Part shown: positions 46,743 through 57,242 of the stretch, one piece after another
Layout of the letters: every line of letters starts with the position of its first letter
Position numbering within the stretch: position 1 is the stretch's first letter
Source: Pinus tabuliformis
Taxonomy: Eukaryota; Streptophyta; Pinopsida; Pinales; Pinaceae
DNA length: 64,000 nucleotides
Reading direction: 5' to 3'
Assembly: GCA_031772625.1 (NCBI GenBank)
Contig: CM062820.1
Location: 1,079,051,369 to 1,079,115,368 of the forward strand
Translations under genes and position numbers: made by a program
The notes under the pieces: generated by a model
Database searches by the model: none
Told to the model about the DNA's origin: nothing
The model's input: the letters and a program-made list of their open reading frames with translations, nothing else

Positions 46743-47768
46743 CTAGAATGGTCTAAGCCACATCCGTTGGAATTTAGTATGCTTGCCTTTCTCTTCATGG
46801 GCTTTATCCCACTTTAATACTAAGTCTCCAAGTTGAAAATCTTTTCTAGACACTGAGTTTGAATCAAAAGAGGCTTTCACTAATTGTTGATGATGTGCGT
46901 AGGTAATTCTGGCCTTTTCTCGTTCCTCCTCAAGTTTAATAATTTGTAATTGTCTTAATTGGATGGATGAGGAAGGAGTTTCTTCAATGAATTGCACTAA
47001 GGCTGGTGAAGGAATAGCTAGATTTGTTGGTAAGACCACTTCTTTCCCATAAACTAAATTGAAAATATAAGTGTCAATAGAGGTTTTCTGAGTTATTTGG
47101 TCTGCCCAGAGAGCATACACTAAAGACTTATGCCAATTTCTTTGATTTTGGTCAATAGTCTGTTTAATAATTCTAATAAGGTTTTTGTTTGTTGATTTAG
47201 CTAACCCATTTCCTTGTGGATAATAATTAGTAGAGTATTTGAGTTTGAAACCTCTTTTGAGAGCGAATTCTATCACGGCATTACCTAAGAAATAGGATGC
47301 ATTATCAAACATTAAGGAAGAAGGCAAGCCAAACCTGGTGATTATGAATTGATCTATGAATTCGATGATACTCTTAGAGTTGGATGTCTTGAGTGGAACT
47401 TCTTCTACCCATTTGGTAAAGTAGTCAGTAGTTGTAAGGATGTATTTATGTTGTTTAGAAGAATGAGGAATGATCTCACCTATTATATCTAATCCCCATT
47501 GTTCAAATGGTTGATCAATGTTGACCGGCTGTAATGGCAATGATGGCTTCTTCTATCTTCCAGCAACAGTTTGGCAAATCTGACATCTCCTCACATAACT
47601 ATCTGCATCTTTAAATAAAGTTGGCCAGTAGTAGCCAGCACACAGGATTTTGTGTGCTTTTGCATCTCCTGCATAGTGTCTGCCTGTTGGTCCGTCAAGG
47701 AGTTCCTGCAATACTTTTTCTAGTTCAGATTTCTCAAGGCATCTAAGGAGAACAGAATCATAATTCAT
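46743..47768 (-). pseudogene. integrase of G
   Basis: The zinc-binding part (47553-47768) keeps His31, His39, Cys62 and Cys65 (GRHYAGDAKAHK, RRCQICQ). The core (46743-47540) starts MPLQPVNIDQPFEQWGLDII and has D18 (GLDIIG) and D79 (MFDNASYF). Where NGLAEST is expected it reads NGLAKSTNKN: the catalytic Glu codon is AAA at 47198-47196. Spacing D79 to K115 fits D,D-35-E. One stop (about 47545) separates the parts. C-terminal segment FQLGDLVLKWDKAHEEKGKH is as in Athila/Tat-like integrases. No chromodomain. Confidence 0.85.
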
Positions 47769-47798
47769 TCTAAATAGTACATCATTGACGATTTGATA

Positions 47799-48683
47799 TT
47801 ATTTAGCTTTTAGTCTCAGAGCTCTTTTCTTTATGTAATTCAAATGTGGAGGGGCATATCCATTTCTTAGGTAGAAAATGATATCAGCATATGTTGATTC
47901 AGAGTCGTTTAGGCTTACCTCATAATTTTGTACTTCACTATCTGAAGACCGCAATTCTGAAATGTTTGATTCTCCTGACAACATCCTGCAAAAATCTTGA
48001 CCTTTTACGATATTTGTTGGTTTAATTTCAGCGTCATATTCTTGCAGGGCTACGACCCAATTTTCTCTCTTTTCGCCCACATCTTTTTGTACCAGAATAT
48101 TTCTTACTGTTGGGAATGGTACTATTATTTTGGTGTGAGTCTTGAGAAGGAAAGGTCTGAAGTGTTTAATTGCTTTGAAAACAGCATAAGCCTATTTCTC
48201 AACATCAGAGTAATTTAATTCAGCTCCTTGCATATTTGAACTGAAGAAAGCAATTGGGGCTTCGACTTTATCTTGATTCGCTTGTGTGAGTATGGAAGCA
48301 TATGATTTCACGAAGGCGAATGTATATAGGGTGAAGGGATTGAAAAAAATTGGAGTTGCTAGAGATGGGGCATTTATAATTGCTTGTTTTATCAAGCTGA
48401 ATGCTTCATGTTCTGAATGCCCCCATTTGAAGAGAGAGTTTTTCTTTATCATGGCTTGGAGAGGTGACACGATTTTTGAGAAGTCAGGGACGAATCTCTT
48501 AACAAAATTGATCTCACCAAGGACACACTGCATTGTTTTTTTATTATGGGGTAAAGATATCTCAGAAATTTCCTTAATCCTATCTGGGTCAATATGGATC
48601 CCTGATTTGGATACTATGAATCCAAGAAGTTTTTCTTCACTTACCGCAAAAAAAAGATTTTTTGGGGTTAAGCGAAATTCCAT
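47799..48683 (-). pseudogene. RT C-terminus and RNase H of G
   Basis: The minus strand reads LTPKNLFFAVSEEKLLGFIV, then HIDPDRIKEISEISLP, FVKRFVPDFSKIVSPL, then RNase H: FAFVKSYASILTQ, APIAFFSSNMQGAELNYSD and KRENWVVALQEYDAEIKP. The usual Asp of the first RNase H motif is replaced (FVKSYAS for xxDASxxA), so this domain looks inactive. Few stops. Confidence 0.8.
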
Positions 48684-48689
48684 ATTGTT

Positions 48690-49400
48690 GACAACGTTGA
48701 AAGATTTGTTTTTAGTCTCTGAGATTATTACTATGTTTTTTAGAATATACCGTTATGTCGTCTAAGTAGATTACCATTGACCTGTTTACTAATCTCTTAA
48801 ATGCAATGTCCATGGCTCTTTGAAACGTGGCACCAACATTGATTAGCCCAAATGGCATCTTTTGATAAGCATAAGTGCCCCATTTTTTTTTCTGAATGTA
48901 GTTTTCAATTGATCATCGAGGTGGACTAAGATTTGATTATACCATGAAAAGTCATCTAAAAAGGACATTAACTTAGACCCTGCGACTGACTGTAATATAT
49001 GTTCCATGGGGGGTAGTGGAAAATTATCCTTTTGGCAAGCTTTATTGAGATTGCGAAAGTCTATACAAATTTGAATATCACCATTTTTCTTTCTGACTGG
49101 GACGAGATTGGAGACCCATCTGGAATGCCTGACAGGAAAAATAATCTTGGCTCTTAGTAATTTGTTTAACTCAAATTTAATCTGGCTTTCCAAATTAGGA
49201 TGTATTTTCCTCAATTTCTGCTGAACAGGTTTTTCATCAGAGATCATAGGAATTGTATGTTGTATAATTGAAGTGTCATAGGTTTTAAGATCATCATAAT
49301 TTCAAGCGAAGGCACTCTTGTATTGCTTCAACAATCGATAAAAAGCTGATTTTTATTCAAATGTCAGGACAAGACCTAGGTTGATGTTTTGTGGTTTCAT
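48690..49400 (-). pseudogene. reverse transcriptase of G
   Basis: In 48843-49247: KPVQQKLRKIHPNLE, then AKIIFPVRHSRWVSNLVPV, RKKNGDIQICIDFRNLNKA and NFPLPPMEHILQSVAGS, and SFLDDFSWYNQI. After a local frame problem comes YLDDITVYSK with the catalytic YLDD at 48757-48768. Upstream, in frame and with stops, are YELINLGTDMKPQNINLG and YDDLKTYDTSIIQHTIP, the linker to the RNase H before it. Confidence 0.85.
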
Positions 49401-49598
49401 GTCAGTCCCTAAATTGATCAATTCATATCTCAGAGTCGAACTCTAGATTTTTGAGTTGTTGGACCGTTTGAATCTGTCCTTTAAGTCATATAGGTCTTCT
49501 AACTTGACTACGAATTTCGGTATAGCATTATTGTTGTTTTCTTGTTCTAGTTGTTTGTCATGTTGGTCTTTATCAATTATCTAATTATTATAAGAGCC

Positions 49599-50321
49599 TT
49601 ATGAAGTCAGAAAACTCACGATATCAGGGTCATTGTTGAAGACTCTCCAGTTGGTAATGTTATCAGGAATAGAGGGTCTAAAAATTAATTCAATCGAGAA
49701 TCTATCTGGGTTGTAGTCCTCTGATGGAATAAGCTTGGAAGCTACATTAGCAAGAAGATCGGCACTAGTGTTTTGGAGTCTTGGAATGGATGAAATATTA
49801 AATGTTGTAAAGTGTGAGGTCAGGTCTTGTACTAAAGATTGATAGTGTTTCAAGTGCCCCAACAGACAATGTATAGTATTTCTTACTTGTCTAATGACAA
49901 TCTCAGAGTCTCCAAATACTTGCAAGTATTTGATATTAAGTCTGATTTCTTTGTATAACCCTTGAACCAATGCTTCATATTCAGCGATGTTGTTTGTGCA
50001 ATCGAATTCAAGTCTACATGCTAACATGGTTTTTTCTCCTTTTGGACTAACTAATATACAACCTGCTCCTACTCCATCGTTGGATTTAGAACCATCAAAA
50101 AATAATTTCCAAAACAAGGTTTTATTTACAGGTTTATCTACAAAATTGATGCATCTAGAAGTGTCAGTCTGAGAGAAATTTTCTATCTGAGATAAAACGG
50201 AATTTTCCAAAAAAGGTGAAGTGTGAGCACTGAAATGTCCTAAGAATGACTCGACATAATAGTTTTTGATTATGTTGTTGCTATATGCTACAGGCTCGTT
50301 TTCTCCTAATAACTCTGTCAC
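49599..50321 (-). CDS. extra RNase H domain of G, upstream of RT
   Basis: An uninterrupted stretch of 240 codons within the pol frame. WKLFFDGSKSNDGVGAG holds D76, NNIAEYEALVQGL holds E114, VFGDSEIVIRQV holds D138, and NTSADLLANVAS holds D188. That is a complete D-E-D-D set of a type-I RNase H of the plant/archaeal kind found as a second RNase H in Tat/Ogre elements. In textbook Tat elements it follows RT-RNase H; here it lies between protease and RT. It is part of a polyprotein, so the ATG at 50321 is not a true start. Confidence 0.75.
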   Translation of the reverse strand: MTELLGENEPVAYSNNIIKNYYVESFLGHFSAHTSPFLENSVLSQIENFSQTDTSRCINFVDKPVNKTLFWKLFFDGSKSNDGVGAGCILVSPKGEKTMLACRLEFDCTNNIAEYEALVQGLYKEIRLNIKYLQVFGDSEIVIRQVRNTIHCLLGHLKHYQSLVQDLTSHFTTFNISSIPRLQNTSADLLANVASKLIPSEDYNPDRFSIELIFRPSIPDNITNWRVFNNDPDIVSFLTS

Positions 50322-50342
50322 TATGTACTTTTGATGTTTTTC

Positions 50343-51167
50343 TCATTCAACTTTGATCTGATTTGGTTTGTTGTTGTAGGGGAGCCACATATGAGACCAG
50401 TTGGTCGCAAAGTAACCGTGAAGCTTTTCTAACCAATCCCTACTGAGGATCAGTCCATAAAATTCAGGAATGTCTGCGACAAGTATATCAATAACTTGAC
50501 ATACCTTTGGGTTTGACGAAAGTCTTATGGTCACTTGATTAAGTTCTCCGAAAACTTTGACTTGAGATTGATCTAGCTATACTATTCGTACTGCAGATTT
50601 CTAAGGTTGGACATTTAACTTAGCGCAAACTGTCTTAGGTAAAATGTTAGATGATGCACCGGAATCAACTAGACAATTGTGCAAATTTTTATTAAAAACT
50701 TCAAAAGTAAGGAGAAATGGCAGAGTATGTGATTTTGATCTTCCGCCAATTAGAGCAATTTCAGTTGGATTGAATTTATTTGAAATGTTAGTCGGAGGTC
50801 TTCCCATTTCATGAGTAGCCTGTGAAATCACAACAGCGGGAAGAGGCATAGTAGGTATTGCATTGAGTTCTTTCAAGAGTAATTTATGTTGATGTTTTAA
50901 TTTACTGAGCTCATGAAGAGTAATGTTTGCTCTGGTTTTCTTCATATCTTCAACAATGTTATATTCCATTTCATCTGAGATGATAAGCGTTTTAGATGAA
51001 GGTGTTGAATTAGATTGGATTGGGTTTGTCTGAGTAGACTTTAGTGAGGATTGTTTACCTACGATTTTATCCTTGGGAGTCAGAATTGGGTTTATTACTG
51101 GATTGTGGAGGATTGAGTTGATTTCTACTTCTAGTGGCAATAGGTAATGCATCTTGATCTTCCTCAT
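50343..51167 (-). pseudogene. aspartic protease region of G
   Basis: The 188-codon frame 50601-51167 ends with NCLVDSGASSNILPKTVC; the DSGA at about residue 168 is the retropepsin active site and is intact. After two stops, 50343-50534 gives the second half: VADIPEFYGLILSRDWLEKL then WSHMWLPYNNKPNQI, the hydrophobic flap/ILSRDWL segment. The region before DSGA (FKNLIISDEME-like, Ser/Pro-rich) may be the end of Gag or a linker. Confidence 0.75.
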
Positions 51168-51189
51168 CTGGAAGAATGAAGTCCCAAAT

Positions 51190-52637
51190 TCATTGTAGTT
51201 CTATGACTTCTTCATCATTGGTTTGTTCCTCATTTGAAACTTCTTCCTCTTCCCCTTCTAATTCTACGATTGTTATAGCATTTGGAGGTTTATGATCGGT
51301 TGGAGGATTTATTTTAAAGGGTTTAAAATGTTTCTTGGAAGAGGTTTCTGCTACTTGTTTCTTTATATCAACCATTTCATTGGACATGGTCTTCAAGACT
51401 TTTTGTAACCCTTCCAGGTCGAATGGGTCCTTCACTTGTTTTTTCTTAGAATCATCTCTAAAGGACACTTTTCTAGATTTCCTTTCATCTAAAGCATTTT
51501 TCTTTTCTACGGCTAGGATACGTTTCTCTACAACTATTGCCTCTTTCATGTTTTCTGCTAATGTTGGCTTGGCAGCTCTGTCTACAAAGATGGTTGAATT
51601 TGAAGGTAAAGTAGAAATATACCATTCATTTTGGACTTCATCGCTAGGCTTAGACATTGTTGGTATTTTGTTTAATAATTTATTAAAGCGAGAGTTGAAA
51701 TCCTTAATTGGTTCTTTTGGTTCGGCTTTTAAATTGGAGAGGTCATTTATTAAGGTTGTTGTTGACCTATCATCCCCAAATTTTGTTAAAAACTAATCTT
51801 GAAATGTATCCCAGTTATTAATGGAGCTTGTTGGTAAAGAAAAATACCATGATCTTGTTGCTCCTTGTAAAGTATAGGGGAATAATCTTACAATTGCGTC
51901 CTCTTCTGTTACTCCAATCAAATTAACAGATAGCATAAAGTTATTTATGTGTTCCTCAGCTAGTTGGCCATTGTGAGGATTGAATTTGGGCAACCATTTC
52001 TCAGGATAAGCTGGTAATTGAGATAAAGGTGTAGTTCATTCTTACAGCCCCTGGATTGGCCCATGGCCTTGGTGGTGGATTTCTTGCCATCGTCGGGGTA
52101 TGAGTAGGAGAAGGTGTGGCAAGTAGTTGAAGGTAGTTGGGTAGAGAAGGATGTTTCTCTTGTACCTGTATGGACCATGATCTAGAGTTGAGGGATGGAT
52201 GAATGACCTTGTGATGATATGGATGGGACGGTAGACGAAAATGATGATAGAACCTCAATCCAAGATTCTGTTAGTGTTTTCCTAGCTTTCTTATGACTCG
52301 GTAGAGGAAACCCAACTGGTGGGATTCCTGGCTTTTCGCTTTGTGCTCTAGTGAGTCGTTGAGATTGGGTTTGATGAGAAGTGACACTACCTTGGGATAA
52401 CTCATATTCTTCTTGAGATATTGAAATCCCCTGTAACTTATGAATTAAAGTTTGTAACTTAGGGGGATCTGAAGAAGAATAATCTAGCTTGTTTGGGATT
52501 TCAGTAATGTTCTCTGTATTTTTCTTTTGACCTTCTAGTTCAGAGATTAGAGATTTGGAATGCAAACGAAAAGTTGAAGGTGATGGTGAGGGAGTTTTAC
52601 TCTTAGAATGGTGTGAAGATGTAGATTTACTTGCCAT
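51190..52637 (-). pseudogene. gag of G
   Basis: It starts MASKSTSSHHSKSKTPSPS at 52637, 11 bases inside the primer site, and stays open for 152 codons (Ser/Pro/Lys-rich head). A frame change leads to the capsid-like core (51793-51993): LAEEHINNFMLSVNLIGV, ATRSWYFSLPTSSINNW, then EPIKDFNSRFNKLLNKIP. The tail (51190-51657) is Lys/Glu-rich: FRDDSKKKQVKDPFDLEGL, ending in a run of acidic residues (VELEGEEEEV). No zinc knuckle visible. Confidence 0.8.
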
Positions 52638-52647
52638 TCACAGTCAG

Positions 52648-52666
52648 GCCCTCCTTCTAGCGCCAA
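52648..52666 (-). other. primer-binding site of G
   Basis: TTGGCGCTAGAAGGAGGGC on the minus strand, three bases inside the 5' LTR (ends CTTCAACA at 52670). Intact form of the string seen in F and H. Confidence 0.75.
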
Positions 52667-53532
52667 ATATGTTGAAGGCTCAAAAAATTGGGACTCCAAC
52701 AAGGGGGATAACCACCCGGTTTGGACCTTAGGATAGCTCCTTTTCCGTTTGGAATAGTGGCTCCGACTGGGGATGATGGGACCAGTTTCCCAATCTATTT
52801 ATGATGTTTGTGCTAACGGGATGATGTTTCTCGTTTCTGGGTTTTATGGGGTGAATACTTATTCTAATCTTATTCTATCTTCTAATTATCATATGCAATC
52901 TATCATAATCAAATAAAACATCTAATTTTAAAACTATCCCAGGAGTAACGTTTATATATGCGATCTAAAATGATTTCTGAAAGTAATTGATAATAAAAAT
53001 CATTCATTCATGATAAGAAGAGAATCCATTTAATAATGATCATTTCGTATAAAAAGTTAGCTGAAACGATATGATAGATATATCACATAAAGAGTCATTC
53101 ATATTTTCAGCATAAAGAATAAATCATCATCATACAAAAGTGCAATAATGATAACTAAGAATTTAAACTCTCATACATAAATAATTGAAAATTGTTTATT
53201 GCTTGATACACAAGTAAAAAGCATTAAGAGATAGAAGTACCATTTGTAATACGTCCTACTCATGTGCTCCAGTAATATTGATCTACCTTCAAATCACTTA
53301 ACATCAACTAAGAGTACAAAAGTGCAATTTCAGTAGAAGATGCTAAACTCAAGTAGAAAATAAATCTCGTTCCATTAATTTTACCAAAACCTCCTCAGTG
53401 GGGGGGCATAAGTGCACATTTTGAAGAATGTTTTTGATAAAATTTCTGGACCTCTCTCTAAATGCATGAGAGAGGTTTAAATACTAATCTATGAAACTTA
53501 AAAATAGAAATTACAAAAATAGATGAGGAGGT

Positions 53533-56437
53533 TTAAACGACCTGCCTCATTTTAAGCAAAAATAAACAAAAACAAAAATAAAATATGTCTATGATTAATC
53601 CTGCATCTGGTCCTTGAGGTTTCAAATATCCAGCATTGGTTTTAAGTGTCGGTTGGCCGACTTCAGCTTTTAGTTGTCCTGCAAATACGGCATTGGTGAG
53701 TGATGGCACTATTTTCTCGGTGGAAGTAATCAGGCACTTCAGGGTCATCCATTGGCTGTGAGGTTTCACTAGGTATTGCCAATATGCCTCCCAGTTCAAC
53801 CTGTTTACCTGTCTAATTGCCTCTGCCCTTTCCTCTGCTGCCTGTTTCCATACTGCTTGAAGCTGTTGTGCTTTTGGAAGAAAGCCAGGGGTGGTTTCTG
53901 CTACCAAATTAGCCTTGTGTATATTTTCATTCACACATTCAATTACACTGCTTGCTGCTGCATCCTCCATTGCCTGTTCTACCTCTCTTAGCCGAGAATC
54001 CCATTTCGCAAATAAAATTTCTTTGTGCGACTCATCAATTTTGGGCATGTCTGCTCTTTTCCCTTCTTCAGATTTCTACTAGTTTAAGAAGTTTGAGGCT
54101 TTCTTAAAAATTGAATCATATTCAAGTCATAATTCCACAACTTGGTTTGTTATGTTATCGCTCATTTCGCAGTGAGAATTCCACTGCGAAATCTTCTGGC
54201 ATAATAGTTCTTTCTGTTGTAAAAGCTGGGAATTGAGACCAAGTGCCTCTGTGACAAACTGTTCAATTTTGGGATCATCTTTATGTAGTTCTGTTATGCT
54301 CTGTAACTGTTCTTCTTTACTAGCTAAACTGCTCTGATGTGTCAACTACATTTGTTGAAAGTCTTGCTGAAGTTTTGCCAACTGTGTTTCTGCTTGTTGG
54401 TTGATGCTGACTTGCTGTAACTGTTGTTCCAATAATAAAATCCTATCTTCTTTTTCTTTGAGCAGCAATTGTACCTTTGTTACCTTGTCAATGGTTGCTA
54501 AAGCATATGTGCGTGCGACCTACGAGAGCCTAGTGAGATTTGCCAATGGATCTGTAGATGGGTCTTTCTAGAGAACATCCAAAGGTTCATCCTCGGGAGA
54601 GAGCACAGAATCCAACTTTCTTTTCTTTCTTTGTCTTCTAACAATGGCTTTATGTTGAGGGCTATAGAATACATCTAGAGGAGGAATTTCTTCTATTCTT
54701 AATAACATCTCAGATGTGGGAGCAATGGGAATATGCTCTGTTTCCTGAGTGTTAACAACTCTTTCTATTACCATTTCTGCGGTCGTCTCTTGTGGGTTTG
54801 TTGGTGGCTCTGCGTTTTGTTCCTCTGTGTTAATTATCTTATTAAAATTTTCCCATTCTCCTTCTAGATCAATTACGGGCGGCTTTGCTTAGATAACCTC
54901 TATTTTCTGTAATTATCAAAAGCTTGGAGACCTTCTTGGTCAAAAATAATTTGTGCCATATGTTGAACTTCTTTGAAGGTGTTTTTCTACAGGAAAACAT
55001 CATCAAAAGGATTTTTTTCATAGGAAAATACTCTTATTTTAACCATTGTGTTAAAATCTTTTACAATACCAAAGGGATCATATTGCCTTCCCGGGAACTT
55101 GGGTAGTTGTAGAGATAATACACTATTAACTTCTTTAAAAGCATGTCCTAAGTCATGCAATGCAAATTCTTTGCATGTTACAGGAAATTGAGGCCAAATG
55201 GCCTTCTTGGAATCTTTCAGTATTTTTCTCATCCCTCCCTCATCGCATGTCTGATAGGCTATCTCCCTAGCCATCAGTTTGTCTGGGACATAAAAAGGTA
55301 GAACATGGGGCAAGGCAATATTGAAAAACACTCTGATATATGTGAATAATTCTTCCCCAAACCATCTCGCTACGGGGAGAATATCTAGCTCATCTTCTTG
55401 GGAAAACCTTGGGGCATCTCGGTTGTAGATTTTTTTTGAATCGGAAGTATAACTCCGTGAAATTTTTTGAAGAAATGTGGCCCAAAATTAGATTCCCACA
55501 TGACGTTGTGATATATTTAAATTGGAAGTAGATTTTGAGCAATCCAATTCCATCCCATAATAGGGAATTTGGAACCAAAACAAATAGCGTCCATAACATA
55601 GGCGCTCATGAAAAATGGAGGGTAAACCCTCGAAGAAATGCTTCTTTCTCTTATGTACTCTAAAATTGCAGTGGCTAAGTTATCTGACAAGATTCGAGCC
55701 CAATTCATTATTGTAGCATTGATAGCTGCATCTACTAGGGGTAACCATTCTCATGAAAATTTGGTGCTGTCTGGTTTACCAAACAGTCTACATAACATAG
55801 CGGCAGCAAAACAGAAAGCGGAACAAAGAGAACCGGTGGCATACATAACGTTTTTATCTTTTTTGAGTCTTTCTTCATTGTTTGACCAATTCTTTTTGTG
55901 TTCTACCAAGTCTTCATTTTCCTTGGCAAACTTCTCAACAAACTACGTGTTGTAGATGGCCTGGGGCTCTGGTAGATGGTATATGAGTCTTAGGTTGTCT
56001 GGGGTAAACGATCCCATGACTTCTTGGCTTGCCATCTTGAATTCTCTGTCAGATATGTCTGCATCACCTATAATCCACTTAACCATGTCGGTATAAGGGA
56101 GTATCTTTGGTCTTGCAGCAATACGGTGCAAGAATGAGCATGCAAGTTCAGTCAAAGAAGCATCAGAAGAACCGCGTCCATCCGCTGTAACTGTTGTTTC
56201 CATAATTCTCGGTTGTTCCTCCTCTAATAACTGATACATAGTTTCCCATGTGGATGTCCCTGCATCTCGATTACAGGTAGTGTCTGTGAACAGGGGGGTC
56301 ATTTCTGACTTCTCAGAAGCGGGTGCCTTTCCTTTCTTCACCATTTCTTCGGATGTCCTGCTCTGTGTGTTCTTCCTGAAAGTTACAAACAGAGAGAAAG
56401 ATAGGATAAAAATGATAGAGAATGCAGAAATAATCAA
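53533..56437 (-). pseudogene. LTR-encoded protein of G, copy in the 5' LTR
   Basis: The N-terminus is intact here for 164 codons (55943-56437): hydrophobic segment IISAFSIIFILSFSLFVTF, MVKKGKAPASEKSEMTPLF (ATG at 56344), SLTELACSFLHRIAARPK, DMVKWIIGDADISDREFKM and NLRLIYHLPEPQ. Later parts are in other frames: MNWARILSDNLATAI with FFMSAYVMDAICFGS (55517-55708), VLPFYVPDKLMAREIAYQTC (54987-55331). The coiled coil and tail run from 54345 down to 53533, ending in an aromatic stretch (IDIFYFCFCLFLL). The 265-bp deletion removes the Ser/Lys/Glu-rich part. The two LTR copies carry mostly different lesions. Confidence 0.6.
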
Positions 56438-56639
56438 TAGAAGGACGAAAATAAGGTGACAAAGGATCTTTAATTCTAAATCACATTAAAATATATCAAC
56501 TTGCATCAAATGGCCTTTCACAACTGATCGTAATCATTTTTAATAATTGTCCACTAATGAACCGTTATGATTAATTTAATTTTCATAACTTCACATCAAA
56601 AGTCGGGAAGTACTCTCCTAGAACCGTGAGCCCTTTAAG

Positions 56640-56950
56640 TTGTGATAAAAGCGATTTTGCAATTTGCTACGCAATATCGCAGATCGTTATATCACAAAAA
56701 CTTGTTTTCGTTAAGACCTACCGCCATGTGAGTTGATGTGATATGTGATATGCGAGATGCTATCGCATTTCACAATATCTACTTATGTTTTATCAAGTAA
56801 CGCCGCATGGTTGAAACTGCAATGCGAGAAGGTTATAGGAATTTTATGATTTCGCATTTCGCGGATCGCATTTTAATGGGGTAACTTTTATAAGGGAGGT
56901 CCGCCGTAATTGTTTTACGATGCAAGAATAATCTTCTTAAAGCAGGTCTT
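56640..56950 (-). promoter_or_regulatory. U3 of the G 5' LTR: GCGAT/ATCGC cluster and TATA box
   Basis: Counterpart of 44950-45260, with an extra ATCGCAGATCGTTATATC segment. The TATA box (TTATAAAAG on the minus strand) is at 56885-56893. This is the expected promoter for both the element RNA and the LTR gene. Confidence 0.5.
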
Positions 56951-57242
56951 TTAAAGGTTTATCTTAATATTGACCACTTTCCGGGTGTAAATTTATTCTT
57001 AGGCTTTTTTTATCATGTGGTGCTTATTTAAGAAACTTATCGTTTGTGAAGTTTTATGCGCCTAAAGTATGAAAAGGTAAGTTTTCATGTTTTAGCAAGT
57101 TCCACTTTGACATCTTATTTTATTCTAAAAATAAAAAGGCATGATTAGATGCTAAGATTTTATTTTTTGGGAGGATCCCCATTTATTAATGTTATAACTG
57201 GTACTAATAACTAGGGGGGTTGTTGATAAGCATAACAGAATC

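Larger units (their letters stand above)
40731..57237 (-). mobile_element. G: 16.5-kb Ty3/gypsy retrotransposon with giant coding LTRs
   Basis: LTRs of 4,815 bp (40731-45545) and 4,568 bp (52670-57237) are flanked by perfect GAATC duplications (40726-40730 and 57238-57242). The interior on the minus strand holds primer site, gag, protease, an extra RNase H, RT, RNase H and integrase. Pol lies in one frame over 4.4 kb with about ten stops. In a sampled stretch of roughly 200 bp the LTRs differed at about nine sites, so it is younger than J, which it interrupts. Confidence 0.9.
52670..57237 (-). repeat. 5' LTR of G
   Basis: On the plus strand it starts TGTTGAAGGCTC and ends GATAAGCATAACA. It matches 40731-45545 throughout except for a deletion of about 265 bp (counterpart 42950-43214), joined at a CTT microhomology near 54890. 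Confidence 0.9.

Noticed and set aside
48286-48765. 159-codon plus-strand frame
   Set aside because: Antisense shadow of the RT/RNase H of G, which has clear motifs on the minus strand.
51335-51796. 153-codon plus-strand frame
   Set aside because: Antisense shadow of the G gag tail, caused by its Lys/Glu-rich codons.
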